Shown: positions 53,736 to 63,607 of the stretch, in pieces
How positions within the stretch are numbered: position 1 is the stretch's first letter
Layout: each line of letters starts with the position of its first letter
DNA from: Sphingobacterium endophyticum
GTDB lineage: Bacteria > Bacteroidota > Bacteroidia > Sphingobacteriales > Sphingobacteriaceae
Direction: 5' to 3'
DNA length: 64,000 bases
Assembly (NCBI RefSeq): GCF_009733535.1
Contig: NZ_SMMI01000012.1
Location: 62,001 to 126,000, forward strand
Made by a program: the position numbers and the translations under genes
The notes under the pieces: generated by a model
What the model was told of the DNA's origin: nothing
The model's database searches: none
Seen by the model: the letters and a program-made list of their open reading frames with translations, nothing else

Positions 53736-54353
53736 GTGGAGGAAATATTCAACAATATCACTCAAGCTTTTTTACTAACCTCTTGGTTAGAACGTTTCTC
53801 CGTCATTTGCGGAATAATACAAGTTTTGCTGTCAAAAAATAATAAAGTATCCAATTATTTATTTGGAATATTGGGGATACTTTCTGGAATGTATGTTCTT
53901 TTTACCGCTGGTTTATATGCCGAAATTGCCTTGCAAATTTATTATTTGGTAATGAGCTTGTATGGTTGGTGGTTTTGGATAAGTAATAAGGCAGAAACTG
54001 AACAGCCGATTACAAAGACAAACAATAAAGAATGGTTGATTGTAGGATCGATCGTGTTCGGAGGTTTTATTATCTTTTACTTTTTGTTAAGATTTATTAC
54101 TGATTCTGATGTCCCGGTTTGGGATGCTTGGGTGACTTCCACGGCTTGGGCAGGCATGTGGCTTTTAGCAAGGAGAAAAATTGAAAATTGGATTTTATTA
54201 AACATCAGTAATCTATTTGCTATTCCCTTATTAATTCATAAAGACCTGTATTTATTTGCTGCTTTAACTGCTTTCTTATTCGTTATAGCAATTTTCGGCT
54301 ATATTAAATGGAAAAAAATTATGTCTTATCAATCGCTTACATCAATTAAATAA
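53736..54353 (+). CDS. pnuT: PnuT/PnuC-family thiamine transporter
   Basis: A 205-residue inner-membrane protein with about seven helices and the PnuC-family motifs YLVMSLYGWWFW (paired Trp) and WILLNISNLFAIPLLIHKD, ending in a basic GYIKWKK. PnuC proteins carry nicotinamide riboside; the branch under TPP riboswitches carries thiamine (PnuT), and the riboswitch here assigns the substrate. The start is GTG 53736; no ATG is available before the first helix, and a stop lies just upstream in frame. The next gene begins on the base after its stop codon. Confidence 0.88.
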   Translation: MEEIFNNITQAFLLTSWLERFSVICGIIQVLLSKNNKVSNYLFGILGILSGMYVLFTAGLYAEIALQIYYLVMSLYGWWFWISNKAETEQPITKTNNKEWLIVGSIVFGGFIIFYFLLRFITDSDVPVWDAWVTSTAWAGMWLLARRKIENWILLNISNLFAIPLLIHKDLYLFAALTAFLFVIAIFGYIKWKKIMSYQSLTSIK

Positions 54354-55427
54354 ATGCTGACGGACCAACAAATAACAATAATTCAGGAGAATCAATCGGT
54401 AGGAATACAGCAAAAAAGCCTGTCTGATAATCAGTTAAAATTAATCTATCAATACAACTGGTTTAATATTTGGGTTCCAAAGCAATTAAATGGTTTGGAA
54501 TTGACTTTTCCTTCCGGATTGGAACTGATTGAAGAATTGGCATATTGGGATGCTGGACTTGCCTGGACAATTACACTATGTTCTGGTGCTAATATGTTTG
54601 CAGGATTTATTGAGCCATCTTTAGCTACTCAGATATGGCAAGATCCTAAGGTATGCTTGGGTGGAAGTGGTAGAGTGGGAGGTATGGCTATCAAAGATGC
54701 TAATGACTTTATCATTTCCGGCTTTTGGAGCTATGCCACGGGGGCACCGCATTTAACTCACTTTACACTGAATGCTAAAATTGTACAGAACGGCCAAGAA
54801 CTGCTTGATGAAAATGGAGAACCTGTATATTATTCGTTCTTTGTTCCGAGAGAACATGTATTATTTCATTATGATTGGGATACATTTGGCCTTGAATGCA
54901 CGGCCAGCCACTCTTTCTCATTGGAAAATGTAAGGATTCCTCAAGAAAATGCATTTATTCTTGCTCCTCATGCAAAAAAGAATGAATCCCCTCTCTTTAA
55001 TATTCCTTTTTTGCCATTTGCAGAATTGACGCTTCTAATGAATTATATAGGAATGTTTAAACGCTTTTTGGATTTATCTGAGAAATATTACTTTGAAAAA
55101 TCCAAGGATCCAAATTGGGTCAGTACATACAGTAAACTTAGATTTAGAACATTGGATCAAATGAGGACATCTTTTGAAATCCATGTAGAGCAAATAAAAA
55201 AATTAGCAGATCTGGTCTGGGATAATGCTGAAAAGAACAAAATAACTGAACCAGAAATATTAGATTCAATTTCTAGCTTGTCTAAGGATTTGGTGAAAAA
55301 TATTAAATTAAATGCTATTGATTTATTGCCAAACCTAGGTATTCGAGCAGCACAAAGAGAGAATGAATTAAATATTGTTTTTAGAAATCTTTTTACTGCA
55401 AGTCAACATAGATTGTTAAATATTTAA
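54354..55427 (+). CDS. Acyl-CoA dehydrogenase-like flavoprotein in the thiamine unit
   Basis: A 357-residue protein with the acyl-CoA dehydrogenase/flavin monooxygenase fold. It has an N-terminal helical part (about residues 1-110, with LELIEELAYWDAGLAWTI), a middle beta domain (GGSGRVGGMAIKDANDFIIS, then GFWSYATGAPHLTH) and a C-terminal helical bundle (about 220-357, with RENELNIVFRNLFTASQH). The end resembles the R-x-x-D/E-x-x-x-x-R-D pattern of HsaA/HpaC-partner oxygenases. No CoA-specific motif is certain. It abuts pnuT with no gap, so it is under the same TPP riboswitch. The usual partner of PnuT, a thiamine kinase gene, is absent. A role in converting a thiamine-related compound is inferred. 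Confidence 0.75.
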   Translation: MLTDQQITIIQENQSVGIQQKSLSDNQLKLIYQYNWFNIWVPKQLNGLELTFPSGLELIEELAYWDAGLAWTITLCSGANMFAGFIEPSLATQIWQDPKVCLGGSGRVGGMAIKDANDFIISGFWSYATGAPHLTHFTLNAKIVQNGQELLDENGEPVYYSFFVPREHVLFHYDWDTFGLECTASHSFSLENVRIPQENAFILAPHAKKNESPLFNIPFLPFAELTLLMNYIGMFKRFLDLSEKYYFEKSKDPNWVSTYSKLRFRTLDQMRTSFEIHVEQIKKLADLVWDNAEKNKITEPEILDSISSLSKDLVKNIKLNAIDLLPNLGIRAAQRENELNIVFRNLFTASQHRLLNI

Positions 55428-55470
55428 AAATAAAGAGCACCTCCAAAAGATAGGGAGATGCTCTTTATTT
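55428..55470. terminator. Bidirectional terminator
   Basis: AAATAAAGAGCA at 55428-55439 pairs with 55459-55470, continued inside by CTCC with GGAG after one C-A mismatch. It separates the thiamine unit from the Sus-like locus. Confidence 0.85.
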
Positions 55471-55472
55471 TA

Positions 55473-56747
55473 TTATAATGACAAATCTGGTGGAGCTTGA
55501 AAATATGCCCATGTTAGGCCATCTCTGGCATCTACCAAAGTGTAACCAACTCCTGTTCGAATAACATAAAATCCTTTCGGGTTATAAATATATGAATTTG
55601 TAATCCCCATACTTTTCAATACGGCCGGATCTTCAGCTGGTTCTGATTCTAAAAGTTTTATAAATCTTAAAATTCCATTTTTTTCAATTCTTGATAGCGG
55701 ACCGGCATAGCTGCCTGGATTGTCTCCATTTACATTGATTCCAAAGAACCAATGAAAAACTTTCCCCTCCTCAAAATAGGCATAATATGGTGCAAGACTA
55801 AATATTGTATAGCCGGGTATTTTTGTAAAGCCAGCAATATCATTTTGATTTCTTGTGCCAAAAACCTGAGTGGATTCCCACCATAAACGGGTGTTGAAAT
55901 CTCCCTCAAATTCTCTTACTGGTTTTTGATCATAGACCTTCGGGACACTTTCATTCAATATTTTCAGGCCCCCACGTATCTTTAAATCTTTCTCGCCAAT
56001 TTCAAATCCTTCCAAAACATTTAATGTTTTGTCCTCCAATAAAATTGGTTTCTCAAGTGTAATGCCATCGCCATGAAAATAATATTTTGTTTCCTTAACA
56101 ACTGGCTTTAGACCAGTCCCCGAAATAAATCTTAACATCCTAATTGCTGTGTCAATCTCTAATCCAATTGTTTTTGAACCATATTGAAAATGATAAAAGT
56201 AACGGGGCATTAATGCTAATTTTTTAATCTTCTCTACATCTGAATTAATTGAATTACTTTTCAATTTTTTAAGTTTTTCTGAAGAGCATTTGAAAAGTTT
56301 CATTTTGGCTCCAAAGATTTCACCTTCCAAATATATAGTGTCCTTAACATTATTTTTGTAAGTCCATAAGGTATCTATATGCTTCGCATCTGCTGCAAAA
56401 TTTGAAAACCTTGAATTCGGTTTGAAACTTATCGATGGATTTGCTTGAATGACCGCTAAACTATAATCAGTTTCCCCAAAAGATGAAAAATTTTTGGAAA
56501 AATCGCTTACAAATTCAGATTTACTCGCTGTGTTAAAGCCAAGATAGCCATAACTGACAGTTTTATGATCTCCATAAGTTATAGTGTATTCCCAACCATC
56601 TTTATTCGAGGCTAGAATTTCCTTTAATATTTTTAATTTTTCATGGGGATCTTCCCAGACTTTTTCTAGAGGTATATCCTTTAATTCTCCTTTTTTACAA
56701 CCAGAAAATATAGATACAATCACTATGAATGCGAATATTTTTTTCAT
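55473..56747 (-). CDS. DUF4302 lipoprotein, copy 2
   Basis: A 424-residue lipoprotein (signal MKKIFAFIVIVSIFSGC). The first half has the DUF4302 look: LKEILASNKDGWEYTITYG near residue 40, then a series of strands. The second half resembles C-terminal surface domains of Sus-type lipoproteins. It is the last gene of the import locus and similar in size and layout to the gene before it, so the two are probably old paralogues. DUF4302 proteins are found next to SusC/SusD and zinc hydrolase lipoproteins. A surface-binding or auxiliary role is inferred. Confidence 0.75.
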   Translation of the reverse strand: MKKIFAFIVIVSIFSGCKKGELKDIPLEKVWEDPHEKLKILKEILASNKDGWEYTITYGDHKTVSYGYLGFNTASKSEFVSDFSKNFSSFGETDYSLAVIQANPSISFKPNSRFSNFAADAKHIDTLWTYKNNVKDTIYLEGEIFGAKMKLFKCSSEKLKKLKSNSINSDVEKIKKLALMPRYFYHFQYGSKTIGLEIDTAIRMLRFISGTGLKPVVKETKYYFHGDGITLEKPILLEDKTLNVLEGFEIGEKDLKIRGGLKILNESVPKVYDQKPVREFEGDFNTRLWWESTQVFGTRNQNDIAGFTKIPGYTIFSLAPYYAYFEEGKVFHWFFGINVNGDNPGSYAGPLSRIEKNGILRFIKLLESEPAEDPAVLKSMGITNSYIYNPKGFYVIRTGVGYTLVDARDGLTWAYFQAPPDLSL

Positions 56748-56755
56748 AATTCTTC

Positions 56756-58021
56756 TTATTTAAATCTTATCCAAATTTTACTATCCTTCCTGCTTACAAA
56801 ATCAAAGCAATCCTTACCAGTTTGAAATACATTAAACCCTGCGGGATCAAACCATAACTTATTCTGATCTATAAATAATTGTTCATACGCAGTACCTGGA
56901 GGAATTCCTGATAATAGTTGAAAGGGTTTAAAAAATAATACTCCTTCGTCATTATAAATTGTGTTGAATATTGGCCCATAATGAAAATCTTCTGAATGAA
57001 TTAGATAAAACGCATCTAGGGGATCTATATACCTTCTTGGAATAAAAAGAAACATGTTGAATCCTTGAATCTTTGTAAGGCCGATGGCATCTTTGACTCC
57101 TGAAATTGTAAATCCGGTGCTGGAAGTATGCATTTTGTCGATCATATACATTCTTCTTGGAGCTTCCTTATCTATACTTATAGGTTTACTTACATTTTTA
57201 ATCTGTGCTTTAACTTGGCCATTATACTGTACGGAAATTTGATTTGTTGTTTTATTAATTTGAAAATCACTAAATGTTGAAATCCTTACTCCATTAGCTT
57301 CAAATGGTTTCCTTAAAACAATCCCATCTGCAATAACAGCATACTCTGTAGTAAATGATTTGTAATTTCCCTTATCATCATAATAAAAAGTAATGCAGTT
57401 TATTTCAGTGTTCAAAATAAATCCGTAATCCTTCTTATTTATCTGTATGCTGTTATAATAATTGGAAAGCTGATTTAATTCATCGATTTTCATCGCCTGT
57501 GCAAATGTTTTGCTTATATAATTGTCACCTTCACCTTCTTTTGCACGAATTAATATTAATTCACTTTCATTATGGTTACCACGTAATTTAATGGTGTCTT
57601 TAGAATTCTGAATAAAAGAGAATTCAAAATCAGATATCTTTCCACCGCCTCTCAATCCACCATTTTTTCGTTCATCAGGATCTGCCAATTGATGTAAGTA
57701 AGAATACGTGTCAAAATATAAACTCACAATTTGATCCGCGACCAAGCGGTAGGAACTTTCATCTGATTTAATAGTTTTTTCTTTATCTATTGTAGCATAG
57801 GTTTTAACCCGGTTTTTGTTGTCAAAACTAAATTTGAAGGTATAGCTTCCTCCTCCTTTTGGATATAGTATTCCGATCCAGCCTTCTTTCGATTTAATTA
57901 ATTGGTCTGAATATTCCTCTTTTAATTGATTAATCTTACTATCAGGTCTTGTGCCTTCAAATTCCTTTTTACAGGATAGTAGGAGGAAACAAAGACATAT
58001 CGTTGTTATCAGGTACTTCAT
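56756..58021 (-). CDS. DUF4302 lipoprotein, copy 1
   Basis: A 421-residue lipoprotein (signal MKYLITTICLCFLLLSC). It shares with its neighbour the opening pattern of a helix, then SKEGWIGILYPKGGGSYTF, strand-rich repeats and a terminal segment AGFNVFQTGKDCFDFV resembling KGFYVIRTGVGYTLVD in copy 2. The start codon overlaps the stop of the metallohydrolase gene (ATGA), so they are translationally coupled. Function unknown; it belongs to the SusC/SusD import locus. Confidence 0.75.
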   Translation of the reverse strand: MKYLITTICLCFLLLSCKKEFEGTRPDSKINQLKEEYSDQLIKSKEGWIGILYPKGGGSYTFKFSFDNKNRVKTYATIDKEKTIKSDESSYRLVADQIVSLYFDTYSYLHQLADPDERKNGGLRGGGKISDFEFSFIQNSKDTIKLRGNHNESELILIRAKEGEGDNYISKTFAQAMKIDELNQLSNYYNSIQINKKDYGFILNTEINCITFYYDDKGNYKSFTTEYAVIADGIVLRKPFEANGVRISTFSDFQINKTTNQISVQYNGQVKAQIKNVSKPISIDKEAPRRMYMIDKMHTSSTGFTISGVKDAIGLTKIQGFNMFLFIPRRYIDPLDAFYLIHSEDFHYGPIFNTIYNDEGVLFFKPFQLLSGIPPGTAYEQLFIDQNKLWFDPAGFNVFQTGKDCFDFVSRKDSKIWIRFK

Positions 58022-58875
58022 TTTGTTTCGGTTTTGGTAAGCGTTAATAAGGCTGTTTGAACTTCCTTTTGTAAGGATTTAAAATCGATGTTAAAAGCGT
58101 CCTTGTAATATTGATGTACAATCCTTTCTTTGAGCCTAAAGGTTTTTTCCATCTCCATATTTTCTTTTATCAGGTCATCATATGCTTTTTGACCTTCTAC
58201 AAGAAGAAATGAAATGGTCTCTACAAAATCTTCTGATTCGGCAGACTTTGCATAGCTCGAAACAAATCCTTGTGAATTTGCTGTCTTTTTATCAGTATTA
58301 ATCCATGTTTGTGTATACCATTGTGTACTTATTCCTCGCCAAGCTTGAGGATAATGAATGTTCTGATGTAATATATGAGCGAATTCATGATGTATGGTGT
58401 GCAACATTTGGACAACGGTCGGTTTCTCTTTAAGTTCAAAATCATTGACTAAATATAAAGCGACTTTTGTACCGCCTTCGGCCGTCCCTAAGACGATAGT
58501 ACCATTATTATTATATTCAGCACTTCCAACCAATACAAATTTTGTTATTGAAAATAGTTTCAGAAAATTCTTTCCCCCGACTTTTTCATAGGGTTTCATC
58601 CAGATATCACGGACAGCTCTAAGGACAGGAATGACTTTGCTTTCTTGGGCTGGAACTAATGTTCTGTTATAATTGACTTCAAAAGGCGACCATTTATATT
58701 TGATTTCAATATTGTAAGTTTTAATAAATTGCTCTTTTATAAAATTATCTAGTGGACTGGGTGCCCAGCGGTCACCTCCCAAATCAACAATGGGATCGGT
58801 AGGCAATTTTTCTTTTGAACATCCATTTATGATAATAAAACAGAGTGTTACAACGGTTAAAATATAAAATTTCAT
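58018..58875 (-). CDS. Import-associated zinc metallohydrolase lipoprotein
   Basis: A 285-residue lipoprotein (signal ends in IINGC). The zinc motif HHEFAHILHQ is near residue 163, and ESEDFVETISFLL about 50 residues on offers the third ligand or structural Glu. It matches the family of zinc hydrolase lipoproteins found beside TonB-dependent receptors. It probably sits on the cell surface and cuts a peptide-like substrate before SusD/SusC import it. It lies 6 bases after susD and overlaps the DUF4302 copy 1 start by 4 bases. Confidence 0.85.
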   Translation of the reverse strand: MKFYILTVVTLCFIIINGCSKEKLPTDPIVDLGGDRWAPSPLDNFIKEQFIKTYNIEIKYKWSPFEVNYNRTLVPAQESKVIPVLRAVRDIWMKPYEKVGGKNFLKLFSITKFVLVGSAEYNNNGTIVLGTAEGGTKVALYLVNDFELKEKPTVVQMLHTIHHEFAHILHQNIHYPQAWRGISTQWYTQTWINTDKKTANSQGFVSSYAKSAESEDFVETISFLLVEGQKAYDDLIKENMEMEKTFRLKERIVHQYYKDAFNIDFKSLQKEVQTALLTLTKTETK

Positions 58876-58881
58876 AATGTA

Positions 58882-60354
58882 TTATCTTGGGTTTTGTTCA
58901 ACTCCAGAAAGGATAACTTCTGCCGGAAGTTGAAAAATGCGCATTGGACTATTGATACCTAAAACATAAGTCTCTTTTTCATCATAGGATTTGTGAATGA
59001 CAACAATTTTATGCCTAATAATATCAAACCACCTAAGACCTTCAAACAAAAATTCCCTTCGCTTAAAATCTAATATTGTCTTTACAATATTTTCCTCTAA
59101 ATCCAAGGTTCCATAAAAAGCGTTTATACGACGAGGATTTACACTATGTACTTGTGGAACATACTGAGGCATGTCTGATGAATAGTAGACTTTTTTGCTA
59201 ATAAAGGTGTTGATGTCCTTAATGGATTGGTCAAACATTTTCATTCTAGAATATGCTTCAGCACGATTTAATAATAATTCATCAACTGTAAATAATGGAA
59301 CCATATTATATGGCATCCCATATTGTGCATTTAAACCTGTTCTAACAAAATGTTCCCGAAACTTAGGGATATGCAAGGCATAATCAGTCCCTCCAAATAT
59401 GGGATACCCAAAAGCTCCGGTAGTGATGTTTTTGTCAAATATTAATTCTGCCATAATGTTTCGAGATAACCCAAAACGATTTAAAACAAAGTCCCTTCCC
59501 CAGGATGTTGCTGTTTCCGACAATAGTAGATTTGTTGGGTTATCTACACTGCTATACCATTGTTCCATGGTTAAATATTCCATGGCTGCAAATTCTCTTG
59601 TATTTACTGGACGAATTTGATTTTCAATATTGCTCCCTAATGATAGAATTGCATGTTCAATCGCTTTCTTATAGTCATGCTTAAATAAGTAAAATCGTGT
59701 CGCAAATGCATGAGCTGCCGTTCTTGTAAAGTGATATTTCTTCACCTTATACCGATTATCATCAAGTAAGGGTAGGCCTTCAACCAAATCCTTCTCAATT
59801 TGGTCATATACTGATTTGACGGTCCCTCTGTCGTACTTTTCTAATACTTTTTGTTCTGGCTGTGTGACATAAGGAATACCAATATCAGTAGATGCCGTTG
59901 ATGGCTCATAATCTTTGCTAAATAATATAATTAACATATGGTGCGCATATGCTCTTGTTAATAAGGCTTCACCACGCAATGAATTCCATTCTTTGGATAG
60001 TTTGAGCTTTTCAATTGCTTCTAAAGCATGGTTGGATGCACTAATTGCTTTATATGCCGAGTACCAATAAAATGTAGGCGAATCAGGGTCTGATGTTTCA
60101 ATATCTTTGAACATCCAAGGATTCATGTTATTCATATTAACCGACTGAAGGATTAGACCTTTATCACCCGCATTGTCAGAAGCGGATTCCGTAAATGGAA
60201 TATAATTCCCTTTTGGATATGCAGAGGTTAATAATTCTGCAATTTTGGTTGCTGAGTCCAATTCTGTCCTCAAATCAGGGGGAGTATCCAAAAATTTCGA
60301 ACATCCCGAACAAATAATCGATATAATTATTATATATATGGAGTTAATTTTCAT
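58882..60354 (-). CDS. SusD/RagB-family surface lipoprotein
   Basis: A 490-residue SusD-like nutrient-binding lipoprotein (signal MKINSIYIIIISIICSGC). It contains TPR-like helices (NHALEAIEKLKLS, LRGEALLTRAYAHHMLIILF) and the C-terminal FKRREFLFEGLRWFDIIRHK pattern typical of the family, with a terminal LSGVEQNPR. It forms the lid of the SusC channel. It lies 13 bases after the susC body. The substrate is suggested by the nearby metallohydrolase to be peptide-like rather than a glycan, since no glycosidase gene is present. Confidence 0.9.
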   Translation of the reverse strand: MKINSIYIIIISIICSGCSKFLDTPPDLRTELDSATKIAELLTSAYPKGNYIPFTESASDNAGDKGLILQSVNMNNMNPWMFKDIETSDPDSPTFYWYSAYKAISASNHALEAIEKLKLSKEWNSLRGEALLTRAYAHHMLIILFSKDYEPSTASTDIGIPYVTQPEQKVLEKYDRGTVKSVYDQIEKDLVEGLPLLDDNRYKVKKYHFTRTAAHAFATRFYLFKHDYKKAIEHAILSLGSNIENQIRPVNTREFAAMEYLTMEQWYSSVDNPTNLLLSETATSWGRDFVLNRFGLSRNIMAELIFDKNITTGAFGYPIFGGTDYALHIPKFREHFVRTGLNAQYGMPYNMVPLFTVDELLLNRAEAYSRMKMFDQSIKDINTFISKKVYYSSDMPQYVPQVHSVNPRRINAFYGTLDLEENIVKTILDFKRREFLFEGLRWFDIIRHKIVVIHKSYDEKETYVLGINSPMRIFQLPAEVILSGVEQNPR

Positions 60355-60367
60355 AATGTTTCAGTGT

Positions 60368-63300
60368 TTAAAATCCCGCTTTAAGTGATAGTGTAAATTG
60401 ACGCGGAATCGGAAGTGCAACACCCCCAGTTCCATAAAATTCAGGGTCTTGGCCATTTAGCTTTGGATCTGAATAAAGCAAAAACAGATTGTTGCCAACT
60501 AGATTAATATTAATATTATTGAATCCTGCCTTTTCATATAGTTTCTTCGGGACTTGGTAACCAAGTGTGATTTGTTTCATCCGAATGAATCCGCCATCTG
60601 CAATCCGTTGGGTAGAATAATTGTATGCATTGTAAACCTGTTCTCCTGGAAGTTTGGAATTTGTTCTGACGGTCGCAATTGATGGAGATAGGTTCTCATA
60701 TGGAATCAGAAATCTATCTAAAAAATCATAAGACATGGCGTCTAGCTCAGAATAAGAATTTCTGTATATAGGATTTAGTCTAACTTTATTACCGGCACTG
60801 TACGTAACCAAAAAGGATAGGTTGAAGCCTTTATAATTGAATTGATTATATAAACCACCATTAAAGGTTGGGTCGACAGATCCTTCATATTTTAAATAAT
60901 CCGTATGAATACTTTGCAGAAAAACATTGTTTGATATTTCATTTTTCTCATTGACAAAGATGGGTGTCCCGTTGAAATCATGTAGCTTGTTAAAATTTAT
61001 TGAAAATAATCCACGGTGAGGATACCCTTCTTTTGCAGCTCCAACTGAATTTACCAAATTCCAAATTGTCGGTTCATTTCGAATTGAAGTTATCCTGTTA
61101 TTGTAAAATGCATTGGTCAATTGAGTTTTCCAACCCCAATCTTTACGATTGAAAATTGTGGCCTTAAATAGTATTTCAACTCCCCTTGATTTCATGTTTG
61201 CATAATTTGCAAATTTGATCGATTCTCCTCCAATTCCAGAAATACGCATGGGACCTATTAAATCAAAGGCATCTCTATTATATAAATCAATTACCACTTG
61301 ATATTTTCTATTCGAGAAACTGGCATCAATTCCGACATTGGCCTCATACTGTTTTTCCCAAGTAAGATCCTTATTCTCCAAATATTCGATGTTAATTACG
61401 GGTTCTTGTTCCGTAAGAAAAGGTCTATTAACACCTCCAGACCTTAAAACAAGACTCGCATTCGTAGCTGGACCCATACTTGCGGTTAAACCATAGGTTC
61501 CCCGAATTGTTAAGGTGTTAAAGAAGCTTTGATTCTTAAAGAAGTCCTCCTGATCAATATTCCAAGAACCAGATAAATTCCAAGTTGGTAACCAACGGGC
61601 AACACGACTATTACCTAACTGATTTGACCCATCATATCTTGCTGTACCCGTAAATTGATATTTTCCATCATATGAATAGGTGGCATTACTGGCAAAAGCA
61701 ATAAATCGATCTGAAAAAACCTCCATTTTATAATATGGAAAATTTCCCTCCACCATCATTTTTATAATGTTGGGATCTATAAAAGGAACTCCTCCTTTGT
61801 CGAATTGGTAACCATATCCTGTCGATTCTTTGGATATCCTATCTAAAAACCTTAATTCTTGTGTGGCAAAAGCTGTAATGTAATTCTTTCCAAAGCTTTG
61901 ATTCCAGTTTAAACTATTTCTCAAATAAAAGCTTTTGAGCATATTTTCATTGTTAATATACATTCCTCCATAGGGGAGAACAGTCTTTGGTCTTGCATCT
62001 GGGTTTTTCGGATCCCGATATAAAAATCTATTTGCATCCGATATTATGCTGTTTTCTACTCCATCAACTCCATAGATAGTACCCGCACGATATGCATTTG
62101 CTAAATTCGAATTTTCATTTATTTTATGCTCATTCCCTGTACTCGCATATCGAAATGCTCCAATAAAATCATAGCGAATGTTCTTTGGAAGTTTGTAGTT
62201 CAATTCTCCTTGTACCTTTAAATCCAACATTTTCAATTCCATATAATTTTTATCCAACTCTTCTAGTATGTTGAATGGAGCATAGTTCATTGTGACAAAT
62301 TCTCGGTTACCTTTTTCATCAAATGGTGCAATTACCCGGGAAGTGTTTAAAGCATATGAAAATGGATTGATGTCAAAATCTCTTGACACAGCTCCTGTAA
62401 CAGGATTACTGTCTTGGCCTAAAGTTCCGGGTGCTTTTTGGTCTCGAATGGAACCCGTAGTTAATAAACCTACAGTCAGTCCTTCTCTGATATGAAAATT
62501 TCCCCTAACATTCGCAGTATATCTTTTAACTCCATTGCCTTTCGCCCATCCGTTATCCTGTAAAAAGGAAGTCGAGTAATACGTCTGAACTTTATTTGTG
62601 CCATTCGAAAAACTAAGTGAATGCTCTTGGAGTAAGGAATTGTTAAATAGCGTTTTAAACCAGTCTGTATTTTGATAGACATATCTTTTCAAAAATTCCT
62701 CCCTTCCTTCAGGTGTATTTTCAACCAAAGGAGTCCCATCCTTCTTCCAGGTTGAAAGCGCTCTGGAAAGATTCCCATATATTCCAGAATTCATATTATT
62801 CTTAATTAGGGCATAATCTATGGCGCCTTTTCTTGCTATTTCTGAATAAATCGACATTTGATCGTAGGAATTTAATATGTCAAATTGGGAGTAAGATGGT
62901 CGCAAATAAGTGGTCATATTTCCTAAATACGAAACTGACTGACTACCTTCGCGACCTTTTTTAGTCGTTATAATAATTACCCCATTCATTGCTCTTGCTC
63001 CATAAAGTGAGGTTGCGGCAGCATCCTTTAAGATCTCAAAACTTTCAATATCATCAGGATTTATCCCCGCTACAGATGATCCTAAAAGTGTGGATGCATC
63101 TCCTGTAGAAAGTTGATCATTGGAAATATTAATGACATCTTCTAAAATAATACCATCCACAACCCATAAAGGCTTATTATCTCCGGTGATGGATGTTGCA
63201 CCACGTACCCTAATTTTAGGTGCAGCTCCAAATGTGCCAGAAACATTCTGAAAAGAAACTCCTGAAACTTGTCCCTCTAGCATCCTTGATACATCTGGAA

Positions 63301-63607
63301 CCCCAAAACGTTGCGCGTCCTCGGCTTTGATTTTTGTTGCAGCACCAGTGAATTTTCTCCTATCAATTGTTTGATATCCCGTGGCTACTACATCAACTGC
63401 CTCCAACATTTGATCCTCCTTATACATCGTAATTGGAATGTTTTTCCGCCCAGCAACTGATACCTCCTGCATTTTATAGCCCATGTAGGTCACGATAAGG
63501 ATGTCCGTTGGCTTTGACAAAATCCTAAAAGTTCCAGATGCCGAACTGGTGGTACTTATTTGGCTATCTTTTATCTTTGATGGAAGCTCCAACCAATGGC
63601 ACTCCAT
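60368..63607 (-). CDS. SusC/RagA TonB-dependent receptor, main part (frame-shifted)
   Basis: This frame encodes most of a SusC-like receptor: the end of the carboxypeptidase-like domain (TFRILSKPTDILIVTYMGYK), the plug (VRGATSITGDNKPLWVVDGI, then DDIESFEILKDAAATSLYGA and MNGVIIITTKKG), and the barrel ending in PRQFTLSLKAGF. The apparent start (ATG 63607, MECHWLELP) is a frame artefact. The true N-terminus continues in the other frame (63564-64000). Removing one A in the AAA at about 63575-63577 would restore GASIKIKDSQIST across the junction. It may be a pseudogene, a recent mutation or a sequencing error. Confidence 0.88.
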   Translation of the reverse strand: MECHWLELPSKIKDSQISTTSSASGTFRILSKPTDILIVTYMGYKMQEVSVAGRKNIPITMYKEDQMLEAVDVVATGYQTIDRRKFTGAATKIKAEDAQRFGVPDVSRMLEGQVSGVSFQNVSGTFGAAPKIRVRGATSITGDNKPLWVVDGIILEDVINISNDQLSTGDASTLLGSSVAGINPDDIESFEILKDAAATSLYGARAMNGVIIITTKKGREGSQSVSYLGNMTTYLRPSYSQFDILNSYDQMSIYSEIARKGAIDYALIKNNMNSGIYGNLSRALSTWKKDGTPLVENTPEGREEFLKRYVYQNTDWFKTLFNNSLLQEHSLSFSNGTNKVQTYYSTSFLQDNGWAKGNGVKRYTANVRGNFHIREGLTVGLLTTGSIRDQKAPGTLGQDSNPVTGAVSRDFDINPFSYALNTSRVIAPFDEKGNREFVTMNYAPFNILEELDKNYMELKMLDLKVQGELNYKLPKNIRYDFIGAFRYASTGNEHKINENSNLANAYRAGTIYGVDGVENSIISDANRFLYRDPKNPDARPKTVLPYGGMYINNENMLKSFYLRNSLNWNQSFGKNYITAFATQELRFLDRISKESTGYGYQFDKGGVPFIDPNIIKMMVEGNFPYYKMEVFSDRFIAFASNATYSYDGKYQFTGTARYDGSNQLGNSRVARWLPTWNLSGSWNIDQEDFFKNQSFFNTLTIRGTYGLTASMGPATNASLVLRSGGVNRPFLTEQEPVINIEYLENKDLTWEKQYEANVGIDASFSNRKYQVVIDLYNRDAFDLIGPMRISGIGGESIKFANYANMKSRGVEILFKATIFNRKDWGWKTQLTNAFYNNRITSIRNEPTIWNLVNSVGAAKEGYPHRGLFSINFNKLHDFNGTPIFVNEKNEISNNVFLQSIHTDYLKYEGSVDPTFNGGLYNQFNYKGFNLSFLVTYSAGNKVRLNPIYRNSYSELDAMSYDFLDRFLIPYENLSPSIATVRTNSKLPGEQVYNAYNYSTQRIADGGFIRMKQITLGYQVPKKLYEKAGFNNININLVGNNLFLLYSDPKLNGQDPEFYGTGGVALPIPRQFTLSLKAGF

